A stretch of 64,000 nt of DNA from Gnetum montanum (GCA_015680685.1 MNCI01000270.1:1-64000); one strand, 5' to 3'; numbered from the stretch's first letter, positions 24,086-36,393 are shown. Numbers and translations: made by a program. Notes: a model not told the origin generated them from the letters alone.

Positions 24086-26143
24086 CTAAAATTAATATCA
24101 AGTCTCTTTCATGGGACAACCATTTGGAGTGATAATAAGGTACTCACTTTTCATGTTGGAAGATATTGATTTATACTTGAGCACAACCACTTGAATAGGT
24201 TAGGTTCTCACTCATCCACTGATCTTCTCGAGACTTTACTTGGTAGGTTGAGTATTAAGGCTTCAGATAATGATCCTATGATATTGAGTATTTTTCAAGT
24301 TTAACAAAGATTTCTTTTTACATGTTATAATTGTATTTACATGTAATTATAATTCCATTTCAATTCTCTCATCATAAATAATTTTAATTCCATTACAAGT
24401 TCCATTTGCATTTGCTCAAGGAAAGTGTAACCTACCCATACCGAGTCCTCAATATCTACCACCTAGCTCAAGGTGATGGAATTGTCATGGTGCCTAAGCA
24501 TGCAAAAATTTGATCCCACTCCAAGTGTAGAGGTAATCCTAGTACATTTCAACTTATTTTGATGGTGGTCCATACACTAATGCACGAGGATACTTGGATG
24601 AAATGCCCCTGCAACATGATAAGCTTTTAAAAAAATGTCTTAAATTCTAGGATGACAATGACATAATTAAACCTGCTTAGATCATCTTGACTCTCTAAAA
24701 GCTAGAAGCAACTAGAATTGGTGAGTGTAGGTTCTTGCTTTTACCTCCTATTACACAGTGAAGACTAGGGCCTTGCAACAAGCATCCTCCATTGTTGGAA
24801 AGCCTTCCTTCTTTACCTCCCCAAGCTTCCTTGGCCAATATTCCACACCTTAGTCTCCTCACCTCCTAACCTCCCTCGAGAGAGAATAACATTGATAGGA
24901 CTTAATAGATGAAAATGGCTAGGTTCATTACTTGTAATATGTTCTATACCAAACGTAGTTGTCATTTTGTATTCTTGAGCTACCTCACACAACTAGGTTA
25001 AGACATTGTCAAGATAAATAAGGAAACTCATAGTCATAGTGCACCCTAGTAAAAAGGGAAATGAGGAAAGATTCAAGTCATTGCAAAACTAATTAGAAAC
25101 CTTGAAGACCAGGAAAGTAGAAGAAGTCTCCTATAAAAACATGATGAAAACTTAAAGATCCACTTCAAAATTTGGTCAATCCCTAATGGTGTGGACATGC
25201 TAAACTAGACCAAAATTCTTAAGTGGAGCCTCAATTACACTCATTTTCATGCATGCAGTTTTGTTTCTTTTCATTTGTTTGTTCGTTCTTTTTCCTTTCT
25301 CACTTTTCATGTTGTCCTGTTTCGGAGGTTTCACATATTGTTTGCTTCCCGTCAGTTGTTTTCGGAGCTCGTATATTTGGAATTTCTCCTTTTTTCTTCG
25401 CCTCCCCTGTTAGGCATTTTTTTTAAGAGATGCATTTTCTTTTTCTATCTTGATACAATCCCAGCCTTTCTGTCATTAATAAATAAATAAACGTATATTT
25501 CAACAAAAACAACTTAGTTGTTTCTACATGGCTCAAGGCTGTGCATCTATCAAAGGATTTGTGTACTCTGATGCTAAAGTTTCAGTGGTAACAAAATTAA
25601 TTTGGCAATTCTGGTTTTAAAAATATTATTAACATCTTATGTTTACTTGCTTGGAACCTTGAGGTTAATTCTATGAAATGCAACCTGGCGAGAATAAAAC
25701 TGGGAATCCAAGAAAGTGGAAATTTTTTTTGAAAAAACAAAGAAAAAATTGATGGCACTCATTTTCAAAATGCATAAAATCATAATGTTTTTCCTTATGT
25801 AAATGAATTAGAATTAAACATTTAATGCTTACAATCTTGAAAAGAAGTTATCATTTTGAAAATATTCCTTTATAGAAATCTAGTAATGAAGTATGTGTAA
25901 CATGGTACAATGAACATAATTGTGTTTAGAATTCAGGAAATTGAACAGAACAGAAAAGAACAAGTTTTATAGTGTGTCAAATTTGGTAAAACAATAGAAT
26001 CATTATCTACTCTAAATGAAACAACTGTCTAGTTTAGAGTCAATGAGCTAGTAAACATACAGCCTTTTGAATTTCTGATATCATATGTACATACATGATA
26101 CATCACTAACGCTTCCAACACGTGTTACATAGGCTATTGTATC
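24086..26143. other. Intergenic and 3' UTR of the PH gene (minus strand)
   Basis: The part next to 26143 is AT-rich and reads as a 3' UTR for the minus-strand gene, though its polyadenylation site was not identified. 25223-25490 is a T-rich stretch ending in TTAATAAATAAATAAAC, similar to the tail of LINE copy 1, and may be another LINE 3' end. Nothing else is recognised. Confidence 0.35.
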
Positions 26144-26200
26144 TTATAAAGACGGAGAACCATTGGACTCCATTTTAATAGCTGTCAACCAACTATCAAC
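26144..26200 (-). CDS. PH-like domain protein, last exon (C-terminal helix and stop)
   Basis: Behind the acceptor CTTTTCTTCACAG (complement of 26201-26213) the minus strand encodes VDSWLTAIKMESNGSPSL and TAA. The Trp in VDSWL fits the near-invariant Trp of the C-terminal PH-domain helix. It joins in phase 0 to the CAA codon that ends the 44487-44644 exon. The intron between them is 18,286 bp. See the 52732-52846 entry for the protein. Confidence 0.8.
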   Translation of the reverse strand, partial: VDSWLTAIKMESNGSPSL

Positions 26201-26879
26201 CTGTGAAGAAAAGAACCTTGGTTATCTCATTTGATACTATGTATAAGCCAAAAACATATTATAGGAAAAATACTCTTTCCACTCTGGCACGATATTCCAG
26301 CATATTTTATTATTTAAAAATAAAGACAGATAGTAGTTGTCATTTTTTATAATTTATAACATTTGAAACAGAAGTCCATGTAAAAGGAATAAGCAGACGA
26401 ATAAATATTATTAATCAGGGCAACACATGACATAAAAGTTAGAGCTGCAATGATAATTTTCATCGTAACTTGGAAAATTCTTTTTCAGATGTGCTCTTTG
26501 AAGTTCGAAATCTCAATTTTGTAATTCAATTCAGATTAACTGCTTATTCTTCTTGTCATTTCGTTTTAACCAGCATAATTACCAGAATTATGTTTATGTT
26601 TAGAAATTACGTGCATAAAACTTTCTTTTAAAATCATGCATCTGAAAGCATTTGCTCCTACTAGATGGAGTGTCTCCTAAAATAGGATTGACATTTAAGC
26701 TTCAATACTTTGAAATGGAATGGTTTTCTTCTTAAATACAAAAAGTAGCTTGTTGCTGCTTTTTAAATAATCCATTACTTGCACTGTCAGCAAAACATTC
26801 TGTTATGTGACCTTTAAGACTTTATATTCTGGATTATATTCTATGTTATAAACTAAAATGAAATTTTGACAGGACAACA

Positions 26880-27292
26880 ATCAGACCAGCCTTAAGTGTG
26901 ACTGAATGTTGAGCAGTACAAAAAAGTTATGAACAACAAATTAGTGTAGGAGAAATGTGAATGCTTAGATGTATGTTGAATGTTACTAGAAGAGGTAAAC
27001 TGTACAATACAGACATTAGAGAAAGCCTTGGAGTAGCCTCTATTGAAATGGCATCTTTGATGATTTGGGCATATGCAAAGAAGATCAGATAATGAACCTA
27101 AAAAAAAAAGGTTGCTACATCACCATTTCAAAACAGCTATGCAAAGAAAGGCATAAGAAAAAAATAATTGCAGATGACCTGAAAAAATTGCAAATAAACA
27201 AGGATCTAAGTCTTCATAAAAGCAAATGACAAAAAAGAATCCATGTAACCAACCTTATTTTGTTAGGATAAGGCTAGGATGATGATGATTAT
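26880..27292 (+). mobile_element. RTE-type LINE, 3' end (copy R1)
   Basis: Translation gives the end of an RTE ORF: MLNVTRRGKLYNTDIRESLG, then VASIEM, IIADDLKKLQINKDLSLHK and KRIHVTNLILLG, followed by AAGGCTAGGATGATGATGAT. The RIHV...ILLG end followed by an (ATG)n tail is characteristic of plant RTE elements. It is broken and 5' truncated. Confidence 0.8.
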
Positions 27293-28684
27293 ATTCTATG
27301 TTATGTTATATTGTAATTTAAATTCTTAAACTTGAACTTGTTTTGATGCTAATATATACTTTTGAAGATGTAACTTATAATTATATGAAAATTTTTAACT
27401 TGATGATTTAAGCAAAGTTATTATTTATTAAATTTTTTTGAATTATTTAATATTTAAAATATAAAAACCATTTTTTATTACTAAGTGAATGGGTCAATGT
27501 TTAGTACCATTCTGGATTAATATTTTAAGATTTCTGAAAATCTCATCCATGGTTATTTTTAATATTTTAATATTTTATTGTATTGAAAATTTTAATTAAT
27601 AAAATTACATCATAATTCAAAGCCATTGCACCCCACTCAAATTTGATAAACTACTCAATTTTACATATACGGGATATATCTCTAATAGTATCATCGTTTA
27701 ATTGATGAAATTGTAATGTTTAATGCTTTTAAAAAGTGCCTTAAGTGCATTAATGTTCTATTATTTGATTAAACTATTAATATTTATTGATGTGACCATA
27801 GCATGTGTGTGCTGGTTTTAATCGCTTTGATATCTGCAAATGGTTGCTTTCATAAAGTGACTTAAAACAAGTCAAAAAGTAGGCCACTACTTGGAATTGA
27901 ATGAGAAAAAGCAACTAGGAAAGATTAGATTGCTTAGATGTTGCTTCGACCAATGCTAGGATGACATTCTGTTTAAACTTTACTTCACATTAATAGCTTA
28001 AAAGAGAACCAAGAACTCCTTTATTATAAAGTGGTTATCATTCTTGCAAATTCCCACTCATTTCTTATGCATTTAAGACCTTGGTTATCCAAGTCGTCGT
28101 CATATTAGGAATAAAAGAATGAGATTTTAGGGATGAATTGTTAAGTCATTATTCAATGAATAAAGTTTGGTGCACAAGTCTTTACCCTATAAATAGGAAG
28201 GATTTTGCTTTTGCAAGTACTTTTTTGTAAAGTAGGAATGACCACACAAGCTAGTTTGATGTAAGTGTGCCTTGTTATGATGATATGTGTCATATTTTAT
28301 AATTGTGATTGATTCAACCATGAGCTCAAGATTCATGGGCAGTGCTGATTTGTGAATCTATCTATGATTTCATGATTGTGATTGACTGTCAATGAGAGGT
28401 GACTCAAATGGTCAGTATATTGTCTAACATGGATTTGCAAGCGAAATGTTGCCAACTTAAGTCAAACTCAAGGCATCGTTACATTCCTGTAATTTTTTTA
28501 GAGTATCATGTTGGTGATATGTCTTGAGGCGATTGTGATGGATTTCAGCGATAATGACTATGTGCTCATGATTTGGGAGATTTGAGTGGTGTTGATTTGA
28601 GCTAAGCCTTGTTTATTTTGTTCTTTTATGATGGTTTTGGTACATGTATCACCACCACTTATGATGCTATTTGATGATATTTAA

Positions 28685-29180
28685 TAATTCATCATGAGGC
28701 CTGCTATCTTATATGGTGTTAAATGTTGGGCAATAAAAAAGAGGTATGAACAAGAAGTTAATGTGGTAGAAATGTGAATGCGTTGATGGATGTTGAATGT
28801 CACTAGAAGAGATAAACTACATAATACAGACATCATGGGAAGACTTGGAGTGGTTTCTATTTTCAATAATTTACAAGACTGGTGTCTTAGATAGTTTGGA
28901 CATGTGCAATGNGATTTACAAGACTGGTGTCTTAGATAGTTTGGACATGTGCAATGTATATCAAATAGTGAGCCTATAAACAAAGGTTGCTACATCACTA
29001 GTCTAGGAAAACCACCAAAAAGAAGATCAAAGAAGACATAGGAAAAATGATCAAAGATGATTTGAAGAAACTGCAAATAAATAAAGATCTAGCTCTTCAT
29101 AGAGGTGAATGGCAAAAAAGAATTCATGTAACTGGCCCCATTTTGTTGGGATAAGGCTAGGATGATAATGATAAGATTTT
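28685..29180 (+). mobile_element. RTE-type LINE, 3' end (copy R2)
   Basis: The same family as R1: AILYGVKCWAIKKRYEQEV, CLRxFGHVQC, IKDDLKKLQINKDLALHRGE, QKRIHVTGPILLG, then AAGGCTAGGATGATAATGAT. An exact 43-bp duplication around a single N (28869-28956) is almost certainly an assembly artefact, since a single copy matches the family. Confidence 0.82.
28869..28956. repeat. Exact 43-bp duplication around an N (assembly artefact)
   Basis: The 43 bases at 28869-28911 (ATTTACAAGACTGGTGTCTT onward) recur exactly at 28914-28956, separated by N and G. One copy gives the expected RTE reading, so two contig ends were probably not merged. Confidence 0.85.
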
Positions 29181-29289
29181 TTTTACCCTTTTGGATGCCT
29201 TGGAGCATATAAATTTTTGAGGATAATGGCCACTAGTGATGGAGTAAATTTGATTTGTGATTTCTAGGCATGTCTTAGAATGTTATTTT

Positions 29290-31605
29290 TTCCTTTTGAG
29301 AAACTATTGGGTACGGTATTAAAAGAAGAAATGTAAATTGTACAAAAACTACACATCCGTGGGAGTCCTCTCCCTTTTGTCAATGACCTATTCCAAAATT
29401 GAGACTAAACCACCATAGTCCCAAACATGCCCCCCGTTGAACATACAAAAACCCAGAAAGGAGCCATAGGGTCCCTTTACGCTCCCGCTGTTACCTATCC
29501 CCAGCTAAGACATGGACCCAACCTAACTGACATGGGCAAAAACACATAGTCACCAAAACAACCAAGAGGTCATTTGAAAGAAACCAAACAAAACAACAAC
29601 CTAAAAGGCAACCATGCCCCTCAGATATGTCAAGGCAATCAAGAGCATCTACACATGGGTTGCAACCACAAGTGAATGTCATTAAGCATATTGTCGTGCT
29701 ACTCAGTATCAACAAAAGTCACAGCCTGCTGAAAATTTTTAAAGGCCTCCACCTTTCGTGCAGCCGCATCACCCCTACCATCAGGGTGTAACTTTGCTAA
29801 TGTCCATTTGATGAAAAGCCTGAGACCCTACCATGATGATAAACGATTAATGTTCATTATAATATAGGGGCATTTCCTGCTCATGCACGTGATCTTGCTA
29901 ATGTTGAAGCTGCTCATCCTCCATATGTTCATTCTCTCGTTGTATCTCTTTCACTTGTTCCTACGCCGATCATTCCAACTCTTCCTACTAGATTTTGGCC
30001 TTGAGCTACTTATGGAGCTTGTCCTCCAAGGTGGCCATGGTCACCGCATCCTCCATTTCTTTCTGCCTTAGAATATCTTAATCATATCTTGGTGTTGTAT
30101 CTCTGCCTATAGTAGCAACTGCTAAAGGACCTCCTCTCGCGCTGGCCACTTGGCTTCCTAAGCTTCCCACTCATTGTGCGCCCTCAACCTGGCCTCCTCC
30201 ATGGCTCTCTCAAGCACCCTTTGCTAGTACTCCTACTCCAGCCGCTTAGCTTCCTCCTTATCGTCCTCAACTTGAGGCTAAAGCAACACATGTTCTTGAT
30301 GGCCAAGCGAAATAGTCTACCCTTTATTTGTTTGGTCACCAATCAGCATCATCCCTAGTATTCTATCTTGAGGCTGCCTAGCCGCAACGTCCTCCCCTAG
30401 CCACCTATGAACATAGATCGAGTTGCAGGACCCCACCTGCCCCCTTGGTGCAGGCTTAGGGCATGCAGCCCACCATAGTGCAAGAATAACCCCCATGTGC
30501 CACCTCTGCTACTTCTACTATAGGGAAGCTAGGAAAAATTTAGGCACATTAATCGATCACCCTAAGCACAAATGCTTCAAAAAATTGAAATGAACCCCAT
30601 ACAACTTCCACACACTCCCAAACTAGATGAAGAACCTTTCAATCAATTCCACTGCATCCTACCAAAAAGGCAGCAACCCAAATTTACGCACATGCTCGCT
30701 CACAGTCCACAACATTGACCTAGGAAAAAGGGCATTTGCATCTTGGAGGCCTCTCCTCGTAGGTAGAACCACCTCCCCCCAAGAACATAGGCAATCTCCT
30801 CCTTGATGAGGTTGATCCTCACCCCCTAGAAGGTAGTGGCATCCATGTGCCAATTGTCAAAGAAGGCCCCATCCTGCAAATCTCGGTCCCCCACCAACAT
30901 CGAGAGGAAATCAGCCTAGCCCACACATGTGACAAGGGCCCACGGCTCCATCATCTCCTAATATATGGTGCAAGAAGGCTCATAAGTCGACGTCACTTCC
31001 ATATTGATAGTAGCTTCTTGCCAGAACCTCACACTAGTAGCAGCCACCTATGTAAGCCGCAGTAAAGATAAAATTCTGAAGACTAAATGGTTGCAGCATT
31101 GCAACAAGCACCATAGAATGGCCATAGCTTTAAAGTCCCAATCAAGTCTAACAAGCAAGGAGATTCCAATCACCTGCCAAGTGGTAGTAGCAAAGGGGCA
31201 ATGATAGGCAAAGTGTCTCCATGTTTCAATCTCCTGAAAACAAGACGGGCACCCCTCACCAACATTTAACCTGCATCTAGTTAATTCAACACTCACTGGG
31301 AGCGCCCCATGATTTATAAGCCACAAAAAGACATTTAACTTCTCAGGCAATCGCCCATGCTAGATCGACGTCCATCCTAGCCTTGTTGGATACTTATGCT
31401 GAATGATGAAATGGGGATGGGCCTCCATCATGCCCCAGTGCATCATCCTCCAAGCATGATTACACAATGACCTCCATATCAGTGAATCATTGTTCTTCGC
31501 TATCCATCGTTGATACTCATTGTTCATAATTTGTATCCATTGTGCCTGGGCAGTTCTCGTTTGTATCAACTGATGAATAAGCCTCTATTGGCCCATCATG
31601 ATGAT
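29290..31605 (-). mobile_element. J-domain-family LINE, copy a (5' truncated)
   Basis: On the minus strand from 31605 the order is zf-RVT region (31350-31048), linker module (about 31050-30480), coiled coil (30330-29890), J-like domain (29873-29670) and a tail with TTTACATTTCTTCTTTTAAT near 29335. It contains no RT. It lies in the 18.3-kb intron in the same orientation as the host gene. Confidence 0.83.
29670..31350 (-). pseudogene. LINE ORF2 C-terminal half (copy a)
   Basis: An open 100-codon zf-RVT stretch (31048-31350) reads PEKLNVFLWLINHGALPVSV, then a Cys/His set C..C....ETWRHFAYHC. The linker module includes FFDNWHMDATTF, RINLIKEEIAYVLGG, VWKLYGVHFNFLKHLCLG and NVPKFFLASL, then MGVILALWWAACP. 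After the coiled coil, the J-like domain reads CPYIIMNINRLSSW, LRLFIKWTLAKLHPDGRGDA and EAFKNFQQAVTFVDTE. The HPD is intact here. Several frameshifts and stops are present. Confidence 0.8.
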
Positions 31606-31619
31606 GTATTGGTAATGTT

Positions 31620-32910
31620 ATAACATATGATATCACTTATTTCTCAAAGAGGTGCCTTGTTGGTTAATTTAAAGATTTTGTACTTAGAACTAGCAATTAA
31701 AGTACTTGAACATGAAACTCATGTAAAAATTAAAGGATTTGCCTAGAATTGAACCTAAAATTATGGACATTGGAGGGTTACTTAAAGGATAAGGATAAGG
31801 ATAAAAATAAATAAAACAAAATAAAATAACTGATAAAAATTAATGTAATCCGAGCTCCGCTGCTCAAATAAATATTTGTTGTGGAAACATACTTTCAGCT
31901 TTGCAACCTTCATTGTTGTTTTGTTCACACGAATGCAACCATCATTCCGATTAACTCACCCTTGCTGATTTTCTGCATAACCCTCTACATCTTGTTCATC
32001 CACCGTTGTCATTTATCTGTATCCATCAATGGCTTCAATTCAAACTCTTGGTGAATCTCGTTTCATTTCTTTGACGACAATGAATTGTAACATTTATCAA
32101 AAAGATCGGATACATTAGATAGATCAGTGAATATATGGTGGTGGAACACCTCTTCTGATCCTTGGTATCAATCCCTCCAGGCGGAGAAGTCAAATTTTGG
32201 CAGTGGAAGATGTCTTTGCACTCAGAAGACATCTTTCCTGTGAGTATTGGGTGTCCGTGGAAGACATCTTTCAACCTTAGAAAGAAATCTTTCACATTTG
32301 AAAGATGTTTTTCAGGTTCAAAAGATGTCGTTCACAATTAAAAGACGTCTTTCCCGAAAGTTACAAGAACACCAAAAGATGCCTTCCCAGGCCCCAAAGA
32401 CGTTTTGTTTGTCCAGCAAAGCATCCAATGTGGCCGTTGCAAAGTGGAAACAGTTAGAAAAATGGTGTTTAACTGGGGAAAGGTTCCAATAACGTCTGTG
32501 TTGTTTTGTGTTAAGTATGTGTTCATTGTTGCATATTCGAAAGTGTGTGGATAATCAAATGTGTGGTTATTGGCCATTGTGTGTGGGATCTTGGTTGTTG
32601 GAACCCAGCCCTAAGAGAGGAAGGGAAGAGATCCAGGTTGAGTATTCTTTGCATTCAAGGCAATCTTGTATGACTGTAGAACCTCATACTCCGCAATATC
32701 ATTGAGTATGTGAGTTGTTGCTTCCCAAGTTTTCCAAGTGGTGGAACTTGTAGGATTTGTATGTTTTTGTGTTCTTGATTCCATTGTATTATAATTTTCA
32801 TGCTATTTAATAGAAGATAGCTTGTTTTTTTCTATTTGCAGCAAATTTATTTTATCTTGCATGCAATCTGGATTTGGTGTGTTTGAAGGGTTTTATGCAT
32901 AGGAGTGACC
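31620..32910 (+). mobile_element. Probable LTR with AGACATCTTTC minisatellite
   Basis: A GT-rich stretch ends before a degenerate primer-binding site (TTGATATCCGAGATTGGG near 32921). It carries an array of AGAAGATGTCTTTC and AGACATCTTTC units. The left boundary is unknown. The interpretation as an LTR rests on the PBS-like site and the gag-like ORF that follows. Confidence 0.4.
32205..32415 (+). repeat. AGACATCTTTC / AAAGATGT minisatellite
   Basis: GAAGACATCTTTC, GAAAGAAATCTTTC, GAAAGATGTTTTTC, AAAAGATGTCGTTC, AAAAGACGTCTTTCCC and AAAGACGTTTTG follow each other about every 20 to 24 bp. Many units are themselves palindromic (GACGTC, AGATGTCT). Confidence 0.7.
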
Positions 32911-33050
32911 CTACTTTAGAATTGATATCCGAGATTGGGATTTTGGAAAATTGGTTATGGATTTTTGTGCATGTTTAAGGAATTGGAGGACACTGAAGCC
33001 TTGTGTTGATCTCCTTCTCTGATTTAAGGGAATTGTGTTTCTTATGAGCA

Positions 33051-33520
33051 AATGGCTTGTAAGAAAAAGAATATTCAAACCCTAAACACAGATATAGAGA
33101 GCATGAAATCTGCCAATTGATGATTCACAAATTGGAAGAAATTAGTGCTAGTGTGGATAGAAATGCAAGTGTCAACCATACTCATTCTCATAGTGATGAT
33201 GAGAACATCCATTCCAATGAGGACGAAGAAGTTTCCCAGCATGATGGAGGAAGAGAACATGAGAAGAAAGGGCATTCCAGCTATGGGAGTGTTAGAATGC
33301 ATCAGCCAAGGGTTCCAAGAGGAATGAATGCAAACCTCGTGTAAGAGCTCCAACATCTATCTCATGTGAAATTCGATGATGAAGATGAAGCAATACTTGC
33401 AAGAGTTTTCAAATATGTTGCAAGACTTCTTTATGTGGAATTGAAGACTTTCAATAGCGTAGATGGCACCAATGTTTTTGCATGTTACCTGCAAATTAAA
33501 ATGCTGGAAACTGAAGATTC
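33051..33520 (+). pseudogene. Gag-like start of an LTR element, decayed
   Basis: About 130 bp after the PBS-like site, ATG at 33051 gives MACKKKNIQTLNTDIESMKS. In another frame it continues LMIHKLEEISASVDRNASVN, an Asp/Glu/His-rich segment, and VRMHQPRVPRGMNANLV. A helical acidic N-terminus of this kind is seen in Ty3/gypsy gag, but no zinc knuckle remains. The assignment is tentative. Confidence 0.35.
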
Positions 33521-33959
33521 TGGTTGCATATGATTTAGATATTGTTTAATTGTTAAGTGACATGTTGTGAAAGCAAATTTTCAGTTAAGCCCCAGTGCCT
33601 GTATTCATATGTCAGAACCGTGATGCAGAACTGAATGGAATATCCAATTTTGAAAGAAATTCCAATAAAAGGAAATTTATTATCTTATGTTAATATAGTA
33701 TAACCACCGTGGTTACAGTTTGCTTTTTACAAATGGATTTCTTGTATCTTATAGTAAAAGTAAGAATTTTCACCAATTTCTAGCACACAGGAATATGCTA
33801 AAATACTTTGTCAAATGGTATTCTTCTTCTTACTCTTCAAATTGGTGTTCATACTTATCTTTCACCTTCCTTTTGCTATTTTCACTTGTACATGCTTTTA
33901 GTCATTTAAAAGAAAATCTGAAGATGGAGCAAGGAAATGCAATGAAAAATTCAAGATAA

Positions 33960-34440
33960 GAAGTATTTCAAGCAATGGCAATGGTGTCGAAAACAAGATG
34001 ACCATGAAAGATACAAGAAAGTAAAAAGCATGGTGAAGAAAACATTGAACAAGGCTAAACTTAGCACTTTCAGTATCTTTGATGAGAAGCTAAAAATCAA
34101 GGAGGTCTAGAAAATGATTTACAACCTGGAAAAGACTTGAAATAAAAGGCATAAGGACTTTGACTATATCAAATACATTAAGTTAGACAATGAAAGGATT
34201 TTATTTTCAGATGAGAAAAATTTGGAAGGCTGGTCTAAAGATAAAGTTGAAGATACCAAGTCAAATGTATGCATGACCAACTACACTTCTGCTTTTGAAG
34301 TTTAGAAAGCCCTTATAAAGATGAAGAATGGTAAAAAGGACGAGTAAAGATCATATCCCTATAAAGGCATAGAAGTCTATGAGTACTTATAAAGATCACT
34401 TGGTTGACAACTTTATTCAACAAGATTTAGAAGGAACAGA
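33960..34440 (+). mobile_element. RTE-type LINE, EN-RT linker fragment (copy R5)
   Basis: The frame YKKVKSMVKKTLNKAKLSTF, then IYNLEKT, DFDYIKYIKLDNERILFSDE and SAFEVxKALIKMKNGKKDE matches the region between endonuclease and RT of plant RTE elements (there '...IYKLAKARERKTRDLDxVK.IK' and 'EV.EALK.MK.GKA.GPD'). Stops are TAG or TGA. The RT core is absent. Confidence 0.7.
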
Positions 34441-34685
34441 AAATTTGGGAGGGCTGGTCTACTTTCAACGGATTCTTTTCTTTTCATTTTTTGGAAAAAG
34501 GTTAGCTTAGATTAAATTAATTAAAATAAAAGAATATGTACAATTAGGACCTAGATCCAAAAAATAAGGGAGGCAGCCCCCCAGGGAGAAGTACCCTTGA
34601 AACCCAAAAACCACCACAAAAACACACCTAGAACCCCCAGAACCCCAGCATAACTAGAAAAAGAAAATGGCCCACTGAAAGTGAC

Positions 34686-35507
34686 CTAAAGCAACATAAT
34701 ATGCTTTACTAGGACCATCCAAAAAAAGGGAAAACAACCAAAACCTAGAATCAGATCAAAACAAAACCAAACCAAGCACAACCCAACAAACAACACCAAT
34801 AGAGGCCCCTTATCATGGTGGGGCAGGCTAGAACAAGCACATCTGGGTTGCATCTTGGAGTGAACCTTATCAAGAATCTCCCATTGGTGTTTTGAAGTCA
34901 TAAAGGCAACAACTTGTTGGAACCGAAGGAATTTCTCTTCCTTCTTTCACCACTCCTTAGGAGGTTGATTGTTTGTTTTGTTAGGGTGGAAACTAGTAGC
35001 AACTAAGCGGATGTACCAGTGGAGGGTAGCCTAGGTCACGCTCCTGTTGATATCCATAATTATGTAGGGGCAATGCCCCTCCCACAGCCAACACCTCACT
35101 TCCGATTCATGGGCCTAGTCTAACTTAGGGTTCATCTATTGTTCTTCTTGAAGGGCCCTAGCTCTTTGCGCTTTGGTTTCTTTCGCAAGGAGCTTCCTAT
35201 CCTCCTCTTTAAGGATTTCTGCCCGGCTCTCCCACCTAATCTCCTCCTCATTCTCTTGCTAGATGGTAGCCTCCTAACATTTGTGCTGGCAGTGCTGCTC
35301 CTTGGCCTACTCCCAAAGTCAAATGTGCTCGGCTTAAGCCCTTGCTTGAACATCCAAGGCCTGCTGAAAGATAATGACCTCCCACCTAGCTCTCTCCTCC
35401 TCTCTAACCTTGGCTTTAGTTTTCGCCACTACTTGACGAAGTTTCTCTTCAAATTCTATCTGCATCTCCTATCTTGCGGCTTCAACAACCAGCAGCTGCT
35501 TGACCAC
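34686..35507 (-). pseudogene. LINE ORF2 C-terminus (copy b): coiled coil and J-like domain
   Basis: The coiled coil reads EMQIEFEEKLRQVVAKTKAR, then LEREELGG. The J-like domain (about 35074-34850) begins CPYIIMDINRS, continues LHWYIRLVATSFHPNKTNN with HPN in place of HPD, and ends EEKFLRFQQVVAFMTSKHQW with EILDKVHSKM. The C-terminal tail is CACSSLPHHDKG. A few stops and shifts interrupt it. Confidence 0.75.
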
Positions 35508-36393
35508 TGATGAGTGGCGAGATACCCCTACACTCAACCATACGAATACGAGCGTTTTCACGCACGATCCGGTCGAACTCCGCAGACGGACTAGTTGTGG
35601 CACCTAGACAGTTAGCCTTAGGTTGCAGTTTGCTGTCTTCCCACTTGGACTAGTATTATATTTGTCACGTATGGTTTAGTCCAGAGTGAGGTGTATGATG
35701 TGGTCCTAATCTAACGCTACTCCTGAAGCAATGGAAGATAAGATTAACTAAGCTAGGAGGAAAAGGGTAAGAGATTCTAAACTAGCCTAAGTGCGATGAG
35801 CATCCGTTCCTTGATTATTCGTACACATCTTGGACTTCGTGCACGACTACCACTGGGATTACCAAGCGCAGATCCTAGGGGGGCTACTGGGTTACCAAGT
35901 AGTCACACTTCAATGCTCGTAATCAAGTCGTACTCATTCCACGTTTTAACATGAGTTTAAGGGTGAGAGAGACTAATTAGGAAAACAGTAAATAATAATT
36001 AAATAAATAAAAAACAAAGTGAATGCTGCAATGATGAAGTAATCTTGATCTTTATTGCCGATCATGTGCGTGTCCAAGTACGTCACACTCGAATAAAGGA
36101 TGTCGTACAATTACATTCACCACACTGCGGGCAGACACGGGAAAAATAATCTATCTTTGGAGGGATCAAACTGCTAGAGTTTCGCTACAATCTAACCTAT
36201 GTATGATAAACAAGGGAGAGCCACTTATTATTTATAGACATTGCGGCGGATTGCGATATCGTGTAGGCAATATCGCAAGGGACGACGCAATATCGCAAGG
36301 GATGCGATATCGCAGGGGACAATGCAATATTGCGGGGGATGCGATATCGCAACTGATGCGATATCGCGGCCTATGCGATATCGCGTCCCATCA
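35508..36393 (+). mobile_element. Solo LTR (886 bp) with ACCAC target-site duplication
   Basis: It starts TGATGAGTGGCGAGATACCC and ends CGCGTCCCATCA, flanked on both sides by ACCAC (35503-35507 and 36394-36398). TG...CA ends plus a 5-bp duplication define an LTR insertion. There is no interior, so it is a solo LTR left by recombination. Copies of its ends occur at 1-40 and 13362-13397. A TTATTTATAGA TATA-like box is at about 36227. Confidence 0.9.
36253..36384. repeat. GCGATATCGC palindrome array at the LTR 3' end
   Basis: The exact 10-bp palindrome GCGATATCGC lies at 36304, 36341, 36358 and 36375. One- to two-base variants occur near 36253, 36266, 36285 and 36325. Spacing is 17 to 40 bp. 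The array starts about 15 bp after the TATA-like box, so it would fall around the transcript start and in the R/U5 part. Confidence 0.85.

Noticed and set aside
25223-25490. Phe/Ser-rich ORFs that look like membrane proteins
   Set aside because: They come from a T-rich stretch that looks like a LINE 3' UTR; no signal or domain is seen.
28188-28196. TATAAATAG as a promoter
   Set aside because: It stands alone in intron DNA with no gene or LTR edge identified.
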